Virus record (IMG/VR): IMGVR_UViG_3300045738_002462
Span: 1 to 45,490 of that record
Origin: a virus
Length of the DNA stretch: 45,490 nt
Strand: one strand, 5' to 3'
Shown here: in pieces, positions 21,489-29,150 of the stretch
How positions within the stretch are numbered: position 1 is the stretch's first letter
How the letters are laid out: each line of letters opens with the position of its first letter
Notes under the pieces: generated by a model
Databases searched by the model: none
Seen by the model: only the letters and a program-made list of their open reading frames with translations
Told to the model about the DNA's origin: nothing
Position numbers and translations under genes: made by a program

Positions 21489-22505
21489 CTACTCCATCGT
21501 TAGGTCATATCTGGCGCGCAGCTCATCAAGGGATAATGATCTTCCGAGGTCGTCGGTGAACTGCTCAATTTTCAGCTCTCCAGATCGAAACAGCTTTGCT
21601 CGCTCCACTCCGAGAACATCATTTTGGAACTCAACGCTCTGCTCTCTCAGGAACCCACCGTACGTCAGCTTGTTACTCCTAGGGCCAAACTGCGTGGCGC
21701 GTTCGCCCAAGCCGCCGAGCCGGTATTCCTCCTTCACCACCGGCACCCGGATACTCCGACACCGGTAATGGAGTGGCGGACGCGGCCCCTGGCCCAGCGG
21801 ATGCAGGGTGCGGTCCAGGCCGGCGCAGGTGATCGTTGTGTGGCTGTCCAGGGTGGCCATGAAGCGCTCACCCTCGAGAATGTCCGCGTTCGCCCGGTAC
21901 ACCTCATCGCGGGCCGTGGCGCCGATGTGGTTGGTGGCCGTGCGGATCACCGCCTCGGCCTGCTGTCGGGAACGGGTGCGGACCAGCTGCGACACCTCGC
22001 GGGCCATCGCATCCGTCGTCTTGCCCTTCAGCACGCCAGCCTGAACAACCCGCATGCTGTCGCGGCCCACGCCCTGGGCGAAGTCGTCAAAGGCTTGGCG
22101 GATGGTGAGACGCTTTTGGGTTTTGCCGCTGAGCAGCGTCATCTTGCTGCGGGTCGTGATCGCCCGGATCTGCTCAGGCGTGAAGCCCTGGCGAATCTCT
22201 ACCGTGGCGCCGGACGCCAGCAGCTTGGCGGCGAAGCCGGCTTCCTGCTCGGCGAAATCCTGCAGCTCCAAGGCGCCCTGAATGCCGGTCGTGGCGTGGA
22301 CGATGATTTCGCGCAGGTCACGTTCCAGGGCCACCATGCGGCCCGCCTGGAACTCTGTGGCGGTAGCGGCGGCAATCCTGGCCCGCAAGTCCCGGGCAAG
22401 CTGTCGCAGAATTGGCAGCGCCCGCTTAACCTGGCCGCCGGCATACTGCTGGATGTAAATCTGGTGCCGGATCAGAGCCTCGAGAAGCTTGCCGTGCGAG
22501 GTCAA
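21489..22505 (-). CDS. minor head protein (Mu gpF/SPP1 gp7-like)
   Basis: 338 residues with the head-morphogenesis core: a helical part, then HIGATARDEVYRANADILEGERFMATLD and the conserved end PPLHYRCRSIRVPVVKEE. This family forms minor head proteins that bind the portal and may be ejected. The end, after about residue 270, is less conserved. The start overlaps the portal stop as ATGA, so it is coupled to the portal gene. Confidence 0.8.
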   Translation of the reverse strand: MTSHGKLLEALIRHQIYIQQYAGGQVKRALPILRQLARDLRARIAAATATEFQAGRMVALERDLREIIVHATTGIQGALELQDFAEQEAGFAAKLLASGATVEIRQGFTPEQIRAITTRSKMTLLSGKTQKRLTIRQAFDDFAQGVGRDSMRVVQAGVLKGKTTDAMAREVSQLVRTRSRQQAEAVIRTATNHIGATARDEVYRANADILEGERFMATLDSHTTITCAGLDRTLHPLGQGPRPPLHYRCRSIRVPVVKEEYRLGGLGERATQFGPRSNKLTYGGFLREQSVEFQNDVLGVERAKLFRSGELKIEQFTDDLGRSLSLDELRARYDLTME

Positions 22506-23866
22506 AGCTCAGTGCCCCCGGTTTGGACCTCCGCGTCGATTTCCTCATCGGTGCGGTCGGGATCGATGCCGCCGGTCTTGCGGCGCCAGGCACGGTAATC
22601 CGCCTTGGCGATCAGCCCCCGGTCCACTTCCTGGATGCGCGCCATGACCATTTGGGGGTCGGCGCCCTGCTCGTAGAATTCCTGGTTGAGCCGGAACGTG
22701 ATGTCGTCGAACACATCCGCGCTGGTCATGAACAGGGCCGCCCATTCCAGGCAGTTTTCCAATCCGTCGCTCACATTGTCCGCCAGAGTGGAGAGGTTGG
22801 CATTCTCGGCGCCCGTCCGCGCCTTCACGGCCTCTTCCCGCTCGTTGCCGCCGCGCTGCTCAATGAGCTTGGCGCCGATGGCGAGCATCTGGGCCTCTTT
22901 CTGCTCCATCAGCTTGAGGGGCAGATTCCGCTCCTCAGCCTGGACCAGCTCGACCTTGCCGCCCTTCGTCTGGATGCCGCGCCGCGCCCCGACGGTCACC
23001 CCGTTGGGGTTGAGATCTTTCCATTCCTGGGTGCTGGTTTCGCCCACATCCACATGGAACATCGGCTGGCCAACGATGAACGACGCCTCCTCCAAATCCG
23101 CGCTGTTGCGGTAATGGCCGATATTCACGTCCGCGATGTCGAGCAGCAGAGGATTGTCGGGGTGTTCGTCGTTGTTGCCGGCGCCGATGAACTGGAACGG
23201 AATGAACGGCCAGCGCTCACCGTTCGCCATGCGGGGCTCAGAGCGCGCCACTTCTTCGTTGTGCCGGAAAACCCGCTGAACGTAGTAACCCTGATCATCC
23301 AGGCTCAGGACGCGGTACTGCTTCTCGCGACTGACCTGGAACTCATCGACCCGCACATCGTAGTGCTCCAGCAGGACGACCAGGGCCAGCTGTTCGCCAT
23401 CGCGGCGCCAGTTGGTAATGGTGGGCCAGGGATAGGCCCTCAGCGTGGCCTGGAGCCCTTGCGCCTGCTCCTGGGTCAAGCCGTCCTCGGCTTCCGGATA
23501 GTCCACCAGCACGCCATGAATGCCGTTTACTGCCGTGTCCGAGACCGCGCCCCGGGCGAACTGCGTCAGACTCATGCCCGAGCCGTCCGCGTCGTCGCGC
23601 ATGTACTCGATCACCGTCGGCAGCTCGGCCTCGGGCTTCTTGCGGAACACCGCGCCTAGCATGCCGTCGTGCGTGCGTTTCGTGACGCCAAGCCACAGCG
23701 CCCGCATCTTGTAGTTGGCGTACCGGTCCGGATCGTCTGGATCAGGGTTCGGCAGATACTCGGTGCCGCGCCGCTTGATGGCGTCAGAGCCCTCAACCGC
23801 ATCCCGGACACGTCGCGCTTTCTTCTCATGGCGCTCGTAGTCAGGGTGGAGCGTTTCAACGGGCAT
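22502..23866 (-). CDS. portal protein
   Basis: 454 residues, of the portal family known as DUF4055. Conserved-looking stretches: RYANYKMRALWLGVTKRTHDGMLGAVFRKKPE, FARGAVSDTAVNGIHGVLVDYPEA, and a C-terminal LNQEFYEQGADPQMVMARIQEVDRG. It forms the ring through which DNA enters and leaves the head. A GAGGTAAC ribosome site lies at the stop of the terminase gene. It is flanked by terminase and the minor head protein as expected. Confidence 0.85.
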   Translation of the reverse strand: MPVETLHPDYERHEKKARRVRDAVEGSDAIKRRGTEYLPNPDPDDPDRYANYKMRALWLGVTKRTHDGMLGAVFRKKPEAELPTVIEYMRDDADGSGMSLTQFARGAVSDTAVNGIHGVLVDYPEAEDGLTQEQAQGLQATLRAYPWPTITNWRRDGEQLALVVLLEHYDVRVDEFQVSREKQYRVLSLDDQGYYVQRVFRHNEEVARSEPRMANGERWPFIPFQFIGAGNNDEHPDNPLLLDIADVNIGHYRNSADLEEASFIVGQPMFHVDVGETSTQEWKDLNPNGVTVGARRGIQTKGGKVELVQAEERNLPLKLMEQKEAQMLAIGAKLIEQRGGNEREEAVKARTGAENANLSTLADNVSDGLENCLEWAALFMTSADVFDDITFRLNQEFYEQGADPQMVMARIQEVDRGLIAKADYRAWRRKTGGIDPDRTDEEIDAEVQTGGTEL

Positions 23867-23870
23867 TCTG

Positions 23871-25103
23871 TTACCTCATGAACTTGATGGGGCCGATGCT
23901 GGCCGGCCTGATCACCGGGTATTCGTAGTGGATGAAGTAGCCGCCGGCGTCCGGGAAGTGGTCCAGGCCTTGTTTCTTGTCCGGTTCGCCGTGCTGGTTG
24001 TAGGCCTGCTGCTCCAAGCACTTCACGTACCCAGGACAGCGATCCACGTTGACTCTGTAGTCGCCCTGGAACGCCGCGTTCATCGCGTTGATCCGGTCCT
24101 TGACTGGCGGGTTCTGCTTGGGCGCGTGGATTGTGAAGCCGGCCTCTCGAAGGATGGCCAGATCGGTCTTGCTGGCGTCCACGCTGCGCCGCCCACCCCC
24201 GGAGGCATCCGGGTAAACGTGGATGGCATGGCCCTGGTAGCGGTCCTTGATGAGCCGCACCATGTCCGGCGTGTCGTAGCCGTTGGCGATCTCGCCCACC
24301 GCTATCGGCCTGCCTTGGCGTTTCACATGGATCACGGCGGACATCTGGCCGACGTTGAAGTCCATGCCTACGAACAGCGGCTCGCCCGCTTCTTCCGTTT
24401 CATGCGTGCAGCAGCGTTTCCGGTCGAACTGGATGTACACCGTGCCGGTCGTCAGGTTGACGAACTCGCCCTCGATGTAGGCGTCCAGCAGGTGCGACGG
24501 GTAGATGTCGCGCAGGCTGTCGATGTAGCCGTCCGGCAGATGCGGATTGCTGTACGACGGCGCTTTGATGATCTCGTACCCCGGCGGCCGCTTTTCGTGC
24601 CACGTCTCGTAGACGAAGCGAAAGCCCTCCGGGGTAGTGGCCACGCCGACGGTGTTGGGCGAGCCGTCCGCCTTTCTCTGCCGGTTCCGGGACAGCACCC
24701 GACGCCAAACCTCGGCGGCGTCGTCTCGTTTCAGGGTGTCCAGTTCGTCCACGTCCGAATCGCCGACCTCGAAACCGATGATTCTCTGGGGCGTATCCAT
24801 GCTCCTGAAGATGATCCGACCGTAGCCGTCGATCTCCAGGACGTTGTGCGGGTGTTTCGTGAGCCGGTACGGCACCTTCAGGTCTGACAGCAGCTCCTCG
24901 AAGCGCGGCCAGGCAATCATCCGGATCAGGTCGTAGGTCGGCTCGTAGAAGGCGCGGTCCGACTCCGGATGGGCCAGCTTGCCCAGTAGGGAGCGGACGA
25001 TCAGCGCCTCGGTCTTGCCCGCCCCGAAGCCGGCGACGATGGCCGGGTATTGGGCCTCGCTGAATATGAACCGGTCCTGAGGAACGGTCGGGTTAATTTC
25101 CAT
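23871..25103 (-). CDS. terL: terminase large subunit
   Basis: 410 residues. ATPase half: Walker A GFGAGKT (25-31) and Walker B with acidic pair (DVDELDTL, D119-E120 region). Nuclease half: D248 in VGMDFNVGQ, D299 in VYPDASGG, and D381/D385 in LDHFPDAGGY. It cuts and pumps DNA into the head through the portal. It begins inside the end of the small subunit gene. No Walker or nuclease residue appears lost. The packaging type (cos or pac) cannot be told from this sequence. Confidence 0.9.
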   Translation of the reverse strand: MEINPTVPQDRFIFSEAQYPAIVAGFGAGKTEALIVRSLLGKLAHPESDRAFYEPTYDLIRMIAWPRFEELLSDLKVPYRLTKHPHNVLEIDGYGRIIFRSMDTPQRIIGFEVGDSDVDELDTLKRDDAAEVWRRVLSRNRQRKADGSPNTVGVATTPEGFRFVYETWHEKRPPGYEIIKAPSYSNPHLPDGYIDSLRDIYPSHLLDAYIEGEFVNLTTGTVYIQFDRKRCCTHETEEAGEPLFVGMDFNVGQMSAVIHVKRQGRPIAVGEIANGYDTPDMVRLIKDRYQGHAIHVYPDASGGGRRSVDASKTDLAILREAGFTIHAPKQNPPVKDRINAMNAAFQGDYRVNVDRCPGYVKCLEQQAYNQHGEPDKKQGLDHFPDAGGYFIHYEYPVIRPASIGPIKFMR

Positions 25104-25482
25104 CTGGGCGATTCACAACAACGGTTACCGCCGCGTTCTGATGCTCAAGAACCTGCTTATCGAGCCCAAGAATGCGGGCTTTGCCCATGGTGGCGCCAAC
25201 AGCGGCGGCGGCCTGGGGCTTCTCGCTGGTCATGGCGGCAACTCGCGCCTCCTCCAGCTCCCGGAGCAGGTCGTCCACGGTTACATTGTGGCGCTTCCTG
25301 TGCTCCGCCTTCAGCTCTTCAACCCTTGCCCTGACCTTGACATCCTTGAGCAGGCGACTTGCGTGCTCCCAGACGCTCTTGTCGCTCATGTTCTTTGTGC
25401 TGAACGCCTCGCGGTAAGCGGCCGCCCCGCAATCAAGCTCAACATAGGCTTGGGCAAATTTCTCTCTCTTCGGAGTCAGCAC
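25093..25482 (-). CDS. terS: terminase small subunit
   Basis: 129 residues of Terminase_2/XtmA type: LTPKREKFAQAYVELDCGAAAYREAF with a helix-turn-helix, then WEHASRLLKDVKVRARVEELKAEHRKR. A C-terminal segment LGLDKQVLEHQN follows. It recognises the packaging site, which may lie near or within this gene. It overlaps the large subunit gene by 11 bp. Confidence 0.85.
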   Translation of the reverse strand: MLTPKREKFAQAYVELDCGAAAYREAFSTKNMSDKSVWEHASRLLKDVKVRARVEELKAEHRKRHNVTVDDLLRELEEARVAAMTSEKPQAAAAVGATMGKARILGLDKQVLEHQNAAVTVVVNRPDGN

Positions 25483-25545
25483 CGCTGAGTCCTCCTATCC
25501 TGGGCCCCGCCCAGTTACTCGTTGCCGGGCACCGCCCGGGTCGCT

Positions 25546-25938
25546 TTAGTCTCCCACCTCAACCGGCGGGTTCTTCTCGATGATCATGGCGTCGATCTTG
25601 GGGATCAGGTCCACGACCAGATTCAGCACGACCAGCAAGGTGCCAATAACCCCGAACGCCCACATGGCGCCTTTGAACAGGGAGCCGATCTTGCCAATGG
25701 CCTGGCCCATCTTGCTGAATCCTTCGGCCTGGTCCTGGCGCAGCAGTGAGACCTCGCCGCGCAGGATCTCCACGCCTTCTTTGGCCTCGGCGGCGCTACG
25801 CTCAGCCAGCGCCATCCGCTCGCCCAGCCGCTCGCCTTCGAGCATCTTCAGCCGGTGGTCGTGGAGTGCATGGCCGCGTTCCAGCTCATTCACCCTCAGA
25901 GGGAAGCTGTCCATTTCGTTGGGCGCCTCATGTGTCAT
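25546..25938 (-). CDS. coiled-coil membrane protein in the lysis cassette
   Basis: 130 residues. A long charged helix (25-85: LERGHALHDHRLKMLEGERLGERMALAERSAA) is followed by one membrane segment (about 95-115, FGVIGTLLVVLNLVVDLIP) and a short tail. The ATG at 25938 is preferred over an in-frame TTG. It lies between terminase and spanin genes and could be a second holin or antiholin. The layout resembles the protein at 36029, without clear sequence identity. Function unknown. Confidence 0.6.
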   Translation of the reverse strand: MTHEAPNEMDSFPLRVNELERGHALHDHRLKMLEGERLGERMALAERSAAEAKEGVEILRGEVSLLRQDQAEGFSKMGQAIGKIGSLFKGAMWAFGVIGTLLVVLNLVVDLIPKIDAMIIEKNPPVEVGD

Positions 25939-25949
25939 CCCCAAAATCC

Positions 25950-26159
25950 TTAATGCCGGCGGCAGTCGGCGGCATATTCCAAATCGGTTACATAATGCAG
26001 CAGGTCGCGCATGTCCTCGCGGGACACCGCGTACCCGTCAGTCGTCGTTTCGATGCTCAGCTTCGGGCTGATCGGGCACATCGGCACCTTCTCGGTCCGA
26101 GTCATGCAGCCAGCCGAGATCACGCAGAGCAGCATTAGTGTCGCTATCGATCTGCTCAT
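25950..26159 (-). CDS. outer spanin lipoprotein (Rz1-like)
   Basis: 69 residues. Signal peptide with lipobox ISAGC, modified Cys18, then a short Pro-containing mature domain. Its start is inside the inner spanin gene in another frame, the arrangement seen for lambda Rz/Rz1. The mature domain is about 50 residues, small but usual for Rz1. It would anchor in the outer membrane and pair with the inner spanin to fuse the membranes in the last step of lysis. Confidence 0.75.
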   Translation of the reverse strand: MSRSIATLMLLCVISAGCMTRTEKVPMCPISPKLSIETTTDGYAVSREDMRDLLHYVTDLEYAADCRRH

Positions 26160-26259
26160 GCTGCTCCTGCCGCTGCTGGTCGCGTTTGCGCTCCCGCCAT
26201 TGCTGCCAGGACTCGATCAGCAGAGCGAGCACCTGGGCGAGCGGGAGAAGCCATCTCAT
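26038..26259 (-). CDS. inner spanin (Rz-like), short
   Basis: 73 residues. An N-terminal membrane segment (LLPLAQVLALLIESW) is followed by a charged helix (QQWRERKRDQQRQEQHEQ), the plan of Rz. It is much shorter than lambda Rz (about 150), so its periplasmic part is small. The outer spanin gene begins 100 bases inside it and they overlap by 122 bp. It starts four bases inside the stop of the holin-like gene. Confidence 0.65.
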   Translation of the reverse strand: MRWLLPLAQVLALLIESWQQWRERKRDQQRQEQHEQIDSDTNAALRDLGWLHDSDREGADVPDQPEAEHRNDD

Positions 26260-26438
26260 TGCTTGTTCTTGGCGTTCTTCACGTTGAGCGCCAGCTTGTC
26301 GACGATGCCGCGAATCACTTTCAGCACAGCGTCGTCTTTCGGGGTCGGGGTCAGGGCGGCAATGGCGGACGCCGCAGCAATCACGGTGGTGATCACGGCG
26401 AGGATGCCTTCCCAGTTGTTGGCGATGAAATCGATCAT
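26256..26438 (-). CDS. small holin-like protein
   Basis: 60 residues with one membrane segment (ILAVITTVIAAASAIAALTP), an N-terminal MIDFIANNWEG and a basic C-terminus (KLALNVKNAKNKQ). This size and plan fit single-segment holins. It starts directly after the endolysin gene and before the spanins, and is the best holin candidate. The other is the 130-residue gene at 25546. Confidence 0.7.
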   Translation of the reverse strand: MIDFIANNWEGILAVITTVIAAASAIAALTPTPKDDAVLKVIRGIVDKLALNVKNAKNKQ

Positions 26439-26439
26439 G

Positions 26440-26820
26440 TCAGTAGCTCCAGATCCAGGGCCGTGGCCGGCCGGTGTCGTTGGGCAGATCGTCGAGATGC
26501 AAAAACCGGCTGCCGCCCTTCTGATTGACGCCGAAGCCGGTGAATCCGAGGGCCAGCGCCAACTCGATAACCTTCAGGGCATCGCCACCCCGAACAGCTA
26601 TGTCCGCCGCCCGGCCGGTGGCATGGGCACCAGGCGAGTCCTTGCGGGCCTCAATGGGGTGCGACGGGGCGCGGTAGCCGCTGGTGATGATCATCGGCTT
26701 GCCGTACTGCGTGCGCAGCGATTGCAGGCGGTCCATGAACGCAGGTTCCATGCCGTCCTTGCCCGTGTGCGAGCACCGGAACTCCCCGGCGGAGAAGTTC
26801 GGCCAGCGGCTCCAGTGCAT
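26440..26820 (-). CDS. endolysin, peptidase M15 type
   Basis: 126 residues; a D,D/L,D-carboxypeptidase fold (Peptidase_M15_3). Metal ligands in the usual order: H66 and D73 (GAHATGRAADI) and H108 (FLHLDD), with GYRAPSHP before them. It would cut peptidoglycan cross-links. There is no signal peptide, so release depends on the holin. The ATG at 26820 has GAGG eight bases upstream; a GTG four codons before is the alternative. Confidence 0.85.
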   Translation of the reverse strand: MHWSRWPNFSAGEFRCSHTGKDGMEPAFMDRLQSLRTQYGKPMIITSGYRAPSHPIEARKDSPGAHATGRAADIAVRGGDALKVIELALALGFTGFGVNQKGGSRFLHLDDLPNDTGRPRPWIWSY

Positions 26821-26880
26821 CGCACACCTCACACAAAACGCCCTGGCGACCGGGTGACTCCCAGTCCGCAGGGCAGAAAT

Positions 26881-26911
26881 AAAAAAGCCCGGACGTGGCT
26901 AGTCGCCGGGC
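26881..26911 (-). terminator. terminator upstream of the lysis genes (tR'-like)
   Basis: GCCCGG (26887-26892) with CCGGGC (26906-26911), a 13-nt loop, six T on the minus strand. Together with the next terminator it separates the GIY-YIG-like gene from the lysis genes; both would have to be overcome by Q-type antitermination. Confidence 0.7.
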
Positions 26912-26949
26912 ATGGAATCCACCAGGCCGGTGGTTGGGGTCCAGAACGG

Positions 26950-26970
26950 AAAAAGCCCCAGCGCGGGGCT
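26950..26970 (-). terminator. terminator after the 26981 gene
   Basis: AGCCCC (26954-26959), loop AGCGC, GGGGCT (26965-26970), five T on the minus strand, 11 bases after the stop of the T5orf172-type gene. It is the first terminator met by RNA polymerase from the predicted late promoter. Confidence 0.8.
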
Positions 26971-26980
26971 GAGGCTTAGG

Positions 26981-27442
26981 TTACTTGTCGTCAAAAACGT
27001 CTGTGCCAAGCATCATTTCAAAGCGCTTGGCTCTAGCCGCCTTCTCAAACTTTCTTGCAGAAACAATGAGGCGCTGCAGGGCGGCAGCCGGCTTAAACCA
27101 TTCCCCGCGAATTCTGTGATTGGCGAACCTTTTGTGCAGCTGCCGCTCCACCTTGGGTTCACCAATCATGGCGGTTTCGAGGGTCAGTTCGTCTGCACTT
27201 CCGGTCTGAAGCCCCATGAGGCGATCAACAGGGTCTTTTGCTTGGCCGATCTTTATCGGGCCATCTTCTCCGGATCGAATGAAGTAGATCCAGACCTTGC
27301 CGTCAGGCGGCGCCGGGAATCTAGCAAGCGCCCGGTCTAGAACTTTTTCGCGGCACTCGAAGCAATAACGGACAGATGGATGGGCGACATTCCCGCACCC
27401 CTCATGTCCACAAAGAAGGGATGGCTGAGCGCATTTCTGCAT
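26981..27442 (-). CDS. zinc finger + T5orf172 (GIY-YIG-like) protein
   Basis: 153 residues. A cysteine-rich N-terminus (CGHEGCG, then YCFEC) likely binds zinc. Residues 50-125 form a T5orf172/MUG113-type domain (VWIYFIRSGEDGPIKIGQAKDPVDRL, VERQLHKRFANHRIRGEWFKP). It is the first gene after the late promoter and has its own terminator. It is related in fold, not in context, to the protein at 10138. Nuclease activity is not established from sequence. Confidence 0.8.
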   Translation of the reverse strand: MQKCAQPSLLCGHEGCGNVAHPSVRYCFECREKVLDRALARFPAPPDGKVWIYFIRSGEDGPIKIGQAKDPVDRLMGLQTGSADELTLETAMIGEPKVERQLHKRFANHRIRGEWFKPAAALQRLIVSARKFEKAARAKRFEMMLGTDVFDDK

Positions 27443-27450
27443 CTTTCACC

Positions 27451-27479
27451 TTTCTACCGATCCTGGTTCGAACTGTCAA
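27451..27479 (-). promoter_or_regulatory. late promoter (PR'-like)
   Basis: On the minus strand TTGACA (27474-27479, perfect), 17 bp, TAGAAA (27451-27456, 4 of 6). It lies just downstream of the Q-like gene and upstream of terminators and all late genes, as lambda PR' does. Two direct TGTTCA repeats (27497-27502 and 27507-27512) and an inverted partner (27483-27488) lie just behind the -35; they could bind Q or another regulator. Confidence 0.7.
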
Positions 27480-27509
27480 TAAGAACAGAGGAATTTTGTT
27501 CAGCACTGT

Positions 27510-27923
27510 TCATTTGTCGCCTATCGCCGCATCAATAAACGACAGGCCGCACTTGCGAAGCATCGAAACAGTGCTCCTGGCAACCCGGCAGCGCCGGCTG
27601 ATCATCGGGATGTCCCATTCGTGGAAGTAATAAAGCTGCAAAACCATGGCCTCATCCGGTCGGGCGCTTTCCAGGCGGCGCCAGGCCCCGTCAATGGCAA
27701 GCGCTTGGTCGTCACTGATTAGGGCCTCCCTGACAGTGGATTCACCCTCAACAGCCATGGCGAGGGCCATCATTGACTTGCACCCGCCTGGAACGCCGCT
27801 TCCGGTGCGGGCCCATATGCAGAACTGCTCCACTAGCAGCTCTGTTTTTGCCAAGTTCTCGTCTTTGCCTGCCGTGGCCCTGGCTTCCTGGAATGCTTCT
27901 GCGTACTGATCCGCTGCTTGCAT
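27510..27923 (-). CDS. antitermination protein Q-like
   Basis: 137 residues. The C-terminal half contains a sigma-like helix-turn-helix: RPDEAMVLQLYYFHEWDIPMISRRCRVARSTVSMLRKCG, seen in phage Q/antitermination proteins. The ATG at 27923 has GAGG eight bases upstream. As the last gene of the early leftward operon and the gene just before the late promoter, it is the likely late-gene activator. Confidence 0.75.
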   Translation of the reverse strand: MQAADQYAEAFQEARATAGKDENLAKTELLVEQFCIWARTGSGVPGGCKSMMALAMAVEGESTVREALISDDQALAIDGAWRRLESARPDEAMVLQLYYFHEWDIPMISRRCRVARSTVSMLRKCGLSFIDAAIGDK

Positions 27924-27924
27924 A

Positions 27925-28137
27925 TCACCGCCCTCTCGCCTCGAAAATGCCCTGACAGTCCACACAGCGGGTTATCCCGCCCAGGGCCCGCCGCCGTTCT
28001 GGTATTTCGTCGTCGCAGTCCGCACAGTGCGTCTCGGATTCGCTCTCGAACTGTCGCCGGAGGGCCGCGATCACCTCCTCATTGGCCGCCTCCCGCTCCT
28101 CAATCAGCTCGCTTGCCAAGTCTGCCGCGTTAGCCAT
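27925..28137 (-). CDS. DksA/TraR-type zinc finger protein
   Basis: 70 residues: a helical N-terminus (ADLASELIEEREAANEEVIAALRR) and a four-cysteine zinc finger (CADC at 38-41, then CVDC). This is the TraR form, about half of DksA. TraR-like proteins bind the RNA polymerase secondary channel and alter transcription without ppGpp. Placed immediately before Q, with which it should be co-transcribed, it may help switch host and phage transcription. Function is inferred from family. Confidence 0.75.
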   Translation of the reverse strand: MANAADLASELIEEREAANEEVIAALRRQFESESETHCADCDDEIPERRRALGGITRCVDCQGIFEARGR

Positions 28138-28540
28138 TTACCTCTCCCAAATACCCTGTAATCGTGTCGATAGCCGCCTGGGCACCCTTGCACAGCGCTG
28201 TCATGTAGCCCTGCTCCGCCAGCCATTCCAGCCATTCGATTTGCTCCGGGCTGGTGGTGCTGCCCTTCTGCCGCTTCATTTCGATGGCCAGCCCGTGGAA
28301 GCCATGCGCCGGCACGGGCAGGAACAGGTCGGGAAATCCCGGACGCAACCCCTCGGCCTTCATTCGCGTCATCTTCATCGCCCGCTGCTTACCGCTGCCG
28401 GCCAGGTGCGCCCCGTTGGGCACCGCTATCAGTCGCCCTTTCAGGCTTCGGTGGCTCAGGTCGAACCAGCGCACCACCGTGATCTGCTCTTGGCTCTCGC
28501 TGGGCAACAGGGGCTTCAGCGCCAAAGCTGACGGACCCAC
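28130..28540 (-). CDS. VRR-NUC domain nuclease
   Basis: About 136 residues. LLPSESQEQITVVRWFDL, then RLIAVPNGAHL, GLRPGFPDLFLPVPAHGFHGLAIEMKRQKG (catalytic D...E-x-K) and SPEQIEWLEWLAEQGY form the VRR-NUC fold. Such phage enzymes may process branched DNA. The start is uncertain: ATG at 28564, GTG at 28540 (AGGA nine bases before) and TTG at 28525 are all in frame; GTG is chosen. It overlaps the genes on both sides. Confidence 0.8.
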   Translation of the reverse strand: MGPSALALKPLLPSESQEQITVVRWFDLSHRSLKGRLIAVPNGAHLAGSGKQRAMKMTRMKAEGLRPGFPDLFLPVPAHGFHGLAIEMKRQKGSTTSPEQIEWLEWLAEQGYMTALCKGAQAAIDTITGYLGEVNG

Positions 28541-28767
28541 TTGGCGATCCTGCGGAGATCCCATACTTCGACGCCCGAGCCCTTATGAACCCATAACGTC
28601 CAGTATTTCCATCCTTTGCCCAGACTGAACGAGACCCCGTACTCCCCCTCGCTCAAGCCGCGAAAAATATTAGGAATCGGAATCTGAAGCCATTTGAAAT
28701 ACGGCCCGCCAAATCGCGGCTGAAGCTCAAAAACCAGACTTTCTTCGCACTTAATGACGCCAATCAT
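28516..28767 (-). CDS. hypothetical protein
   Basis: 83 residues, Trp-rich (WLQIPIPNIFRGLSEGEYG, YWTLWVHKG, AKWVRQLW) and basic at the end. No family recognised. It is slightly more AT-rich than its neighbours. The end overlaps the VRR-NUC gene. Lying among recombination genes it may belong to the same process, but nothing in the sequence shows this. Confidence 0.6.
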   Translation of the reverse strand: MIGVIKCEESLVFELQPRFGGPYFKWLQIPIPNIFRGLSEGEYGVSFSLGKGWKYWTLWVHKGSGVEVWDLRRIAKWVRQLWR

Positions 28768-28778
28768 GGCGATCTCCT

Positions 28779-29150
28779 CTAACGGTGGTAGTCCTCAATC
28801 GCGGCCAGCACCTCCGCCGAACAGGGCAGCTCGCCCCTCTGGCGCTGGTAGTGCGCCACCAGGCCGGCAAAGATCAGCTTCTCCATGCCCCGCCGGCCGA
28901 TGTCCCGGGGTGAGCCGTAATACTCGGTGACGAACTGGGCGGTGTTTTTGTCGATGCTCGCTTCGTGCCGGTGGTGGCGCGGGCAGAGTGGGATCACGAA
29001 ATCCTGGCCGATCCAGATTTTTCGGTGCTTGCCGGTGGACCCGACGCAGTGGTGGATCTCCGCCGGCATGCCGCAGCAGGCGCAGCCTTGGTCGCGGAGC
29101 CATTGATGCCACCGGCGCTGGGCTGCTGTGGGTGCTTTGCCGCCTTGCAT
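28779..29150 (-). CDS. HNH nuclease (Ref/DUF968-like)
   Basis: 123 residues. Motifs: AQRRWHQWLRDQGCACCGMPAEIHHCVGS, then FVIPLCPRHHRHEASIDKN, i.e. paired cysteines and the His-rich active site seen in the Ref/DUF968 HNH nucleases of phages. It is expected to act in recombination. The ATG at 29150 overlaps the methyltransferase stop as TAATG. Another frame of the same DNA is open but lacks these motifs. Confidence 0.75.
   Translation of the reverse strand: MQGGKAPTAAQRRWHQWLRDQGCACCGMPAEIHHCVGSTGKHRKIWIGQDFVIPLCPRHHRHEASIDKNTAQFVTEYYGSPRDIGRRGMEKLIFAGLVAHYQRQRGELPCSAEVLAAIEDYHR

Noticed and set aside
22523-23659. 378-codon plus-strand frame opposite the portal gene
   Set aside because: Antisense shadow of the portal gene; low-complexity and unsupported by any start signal.
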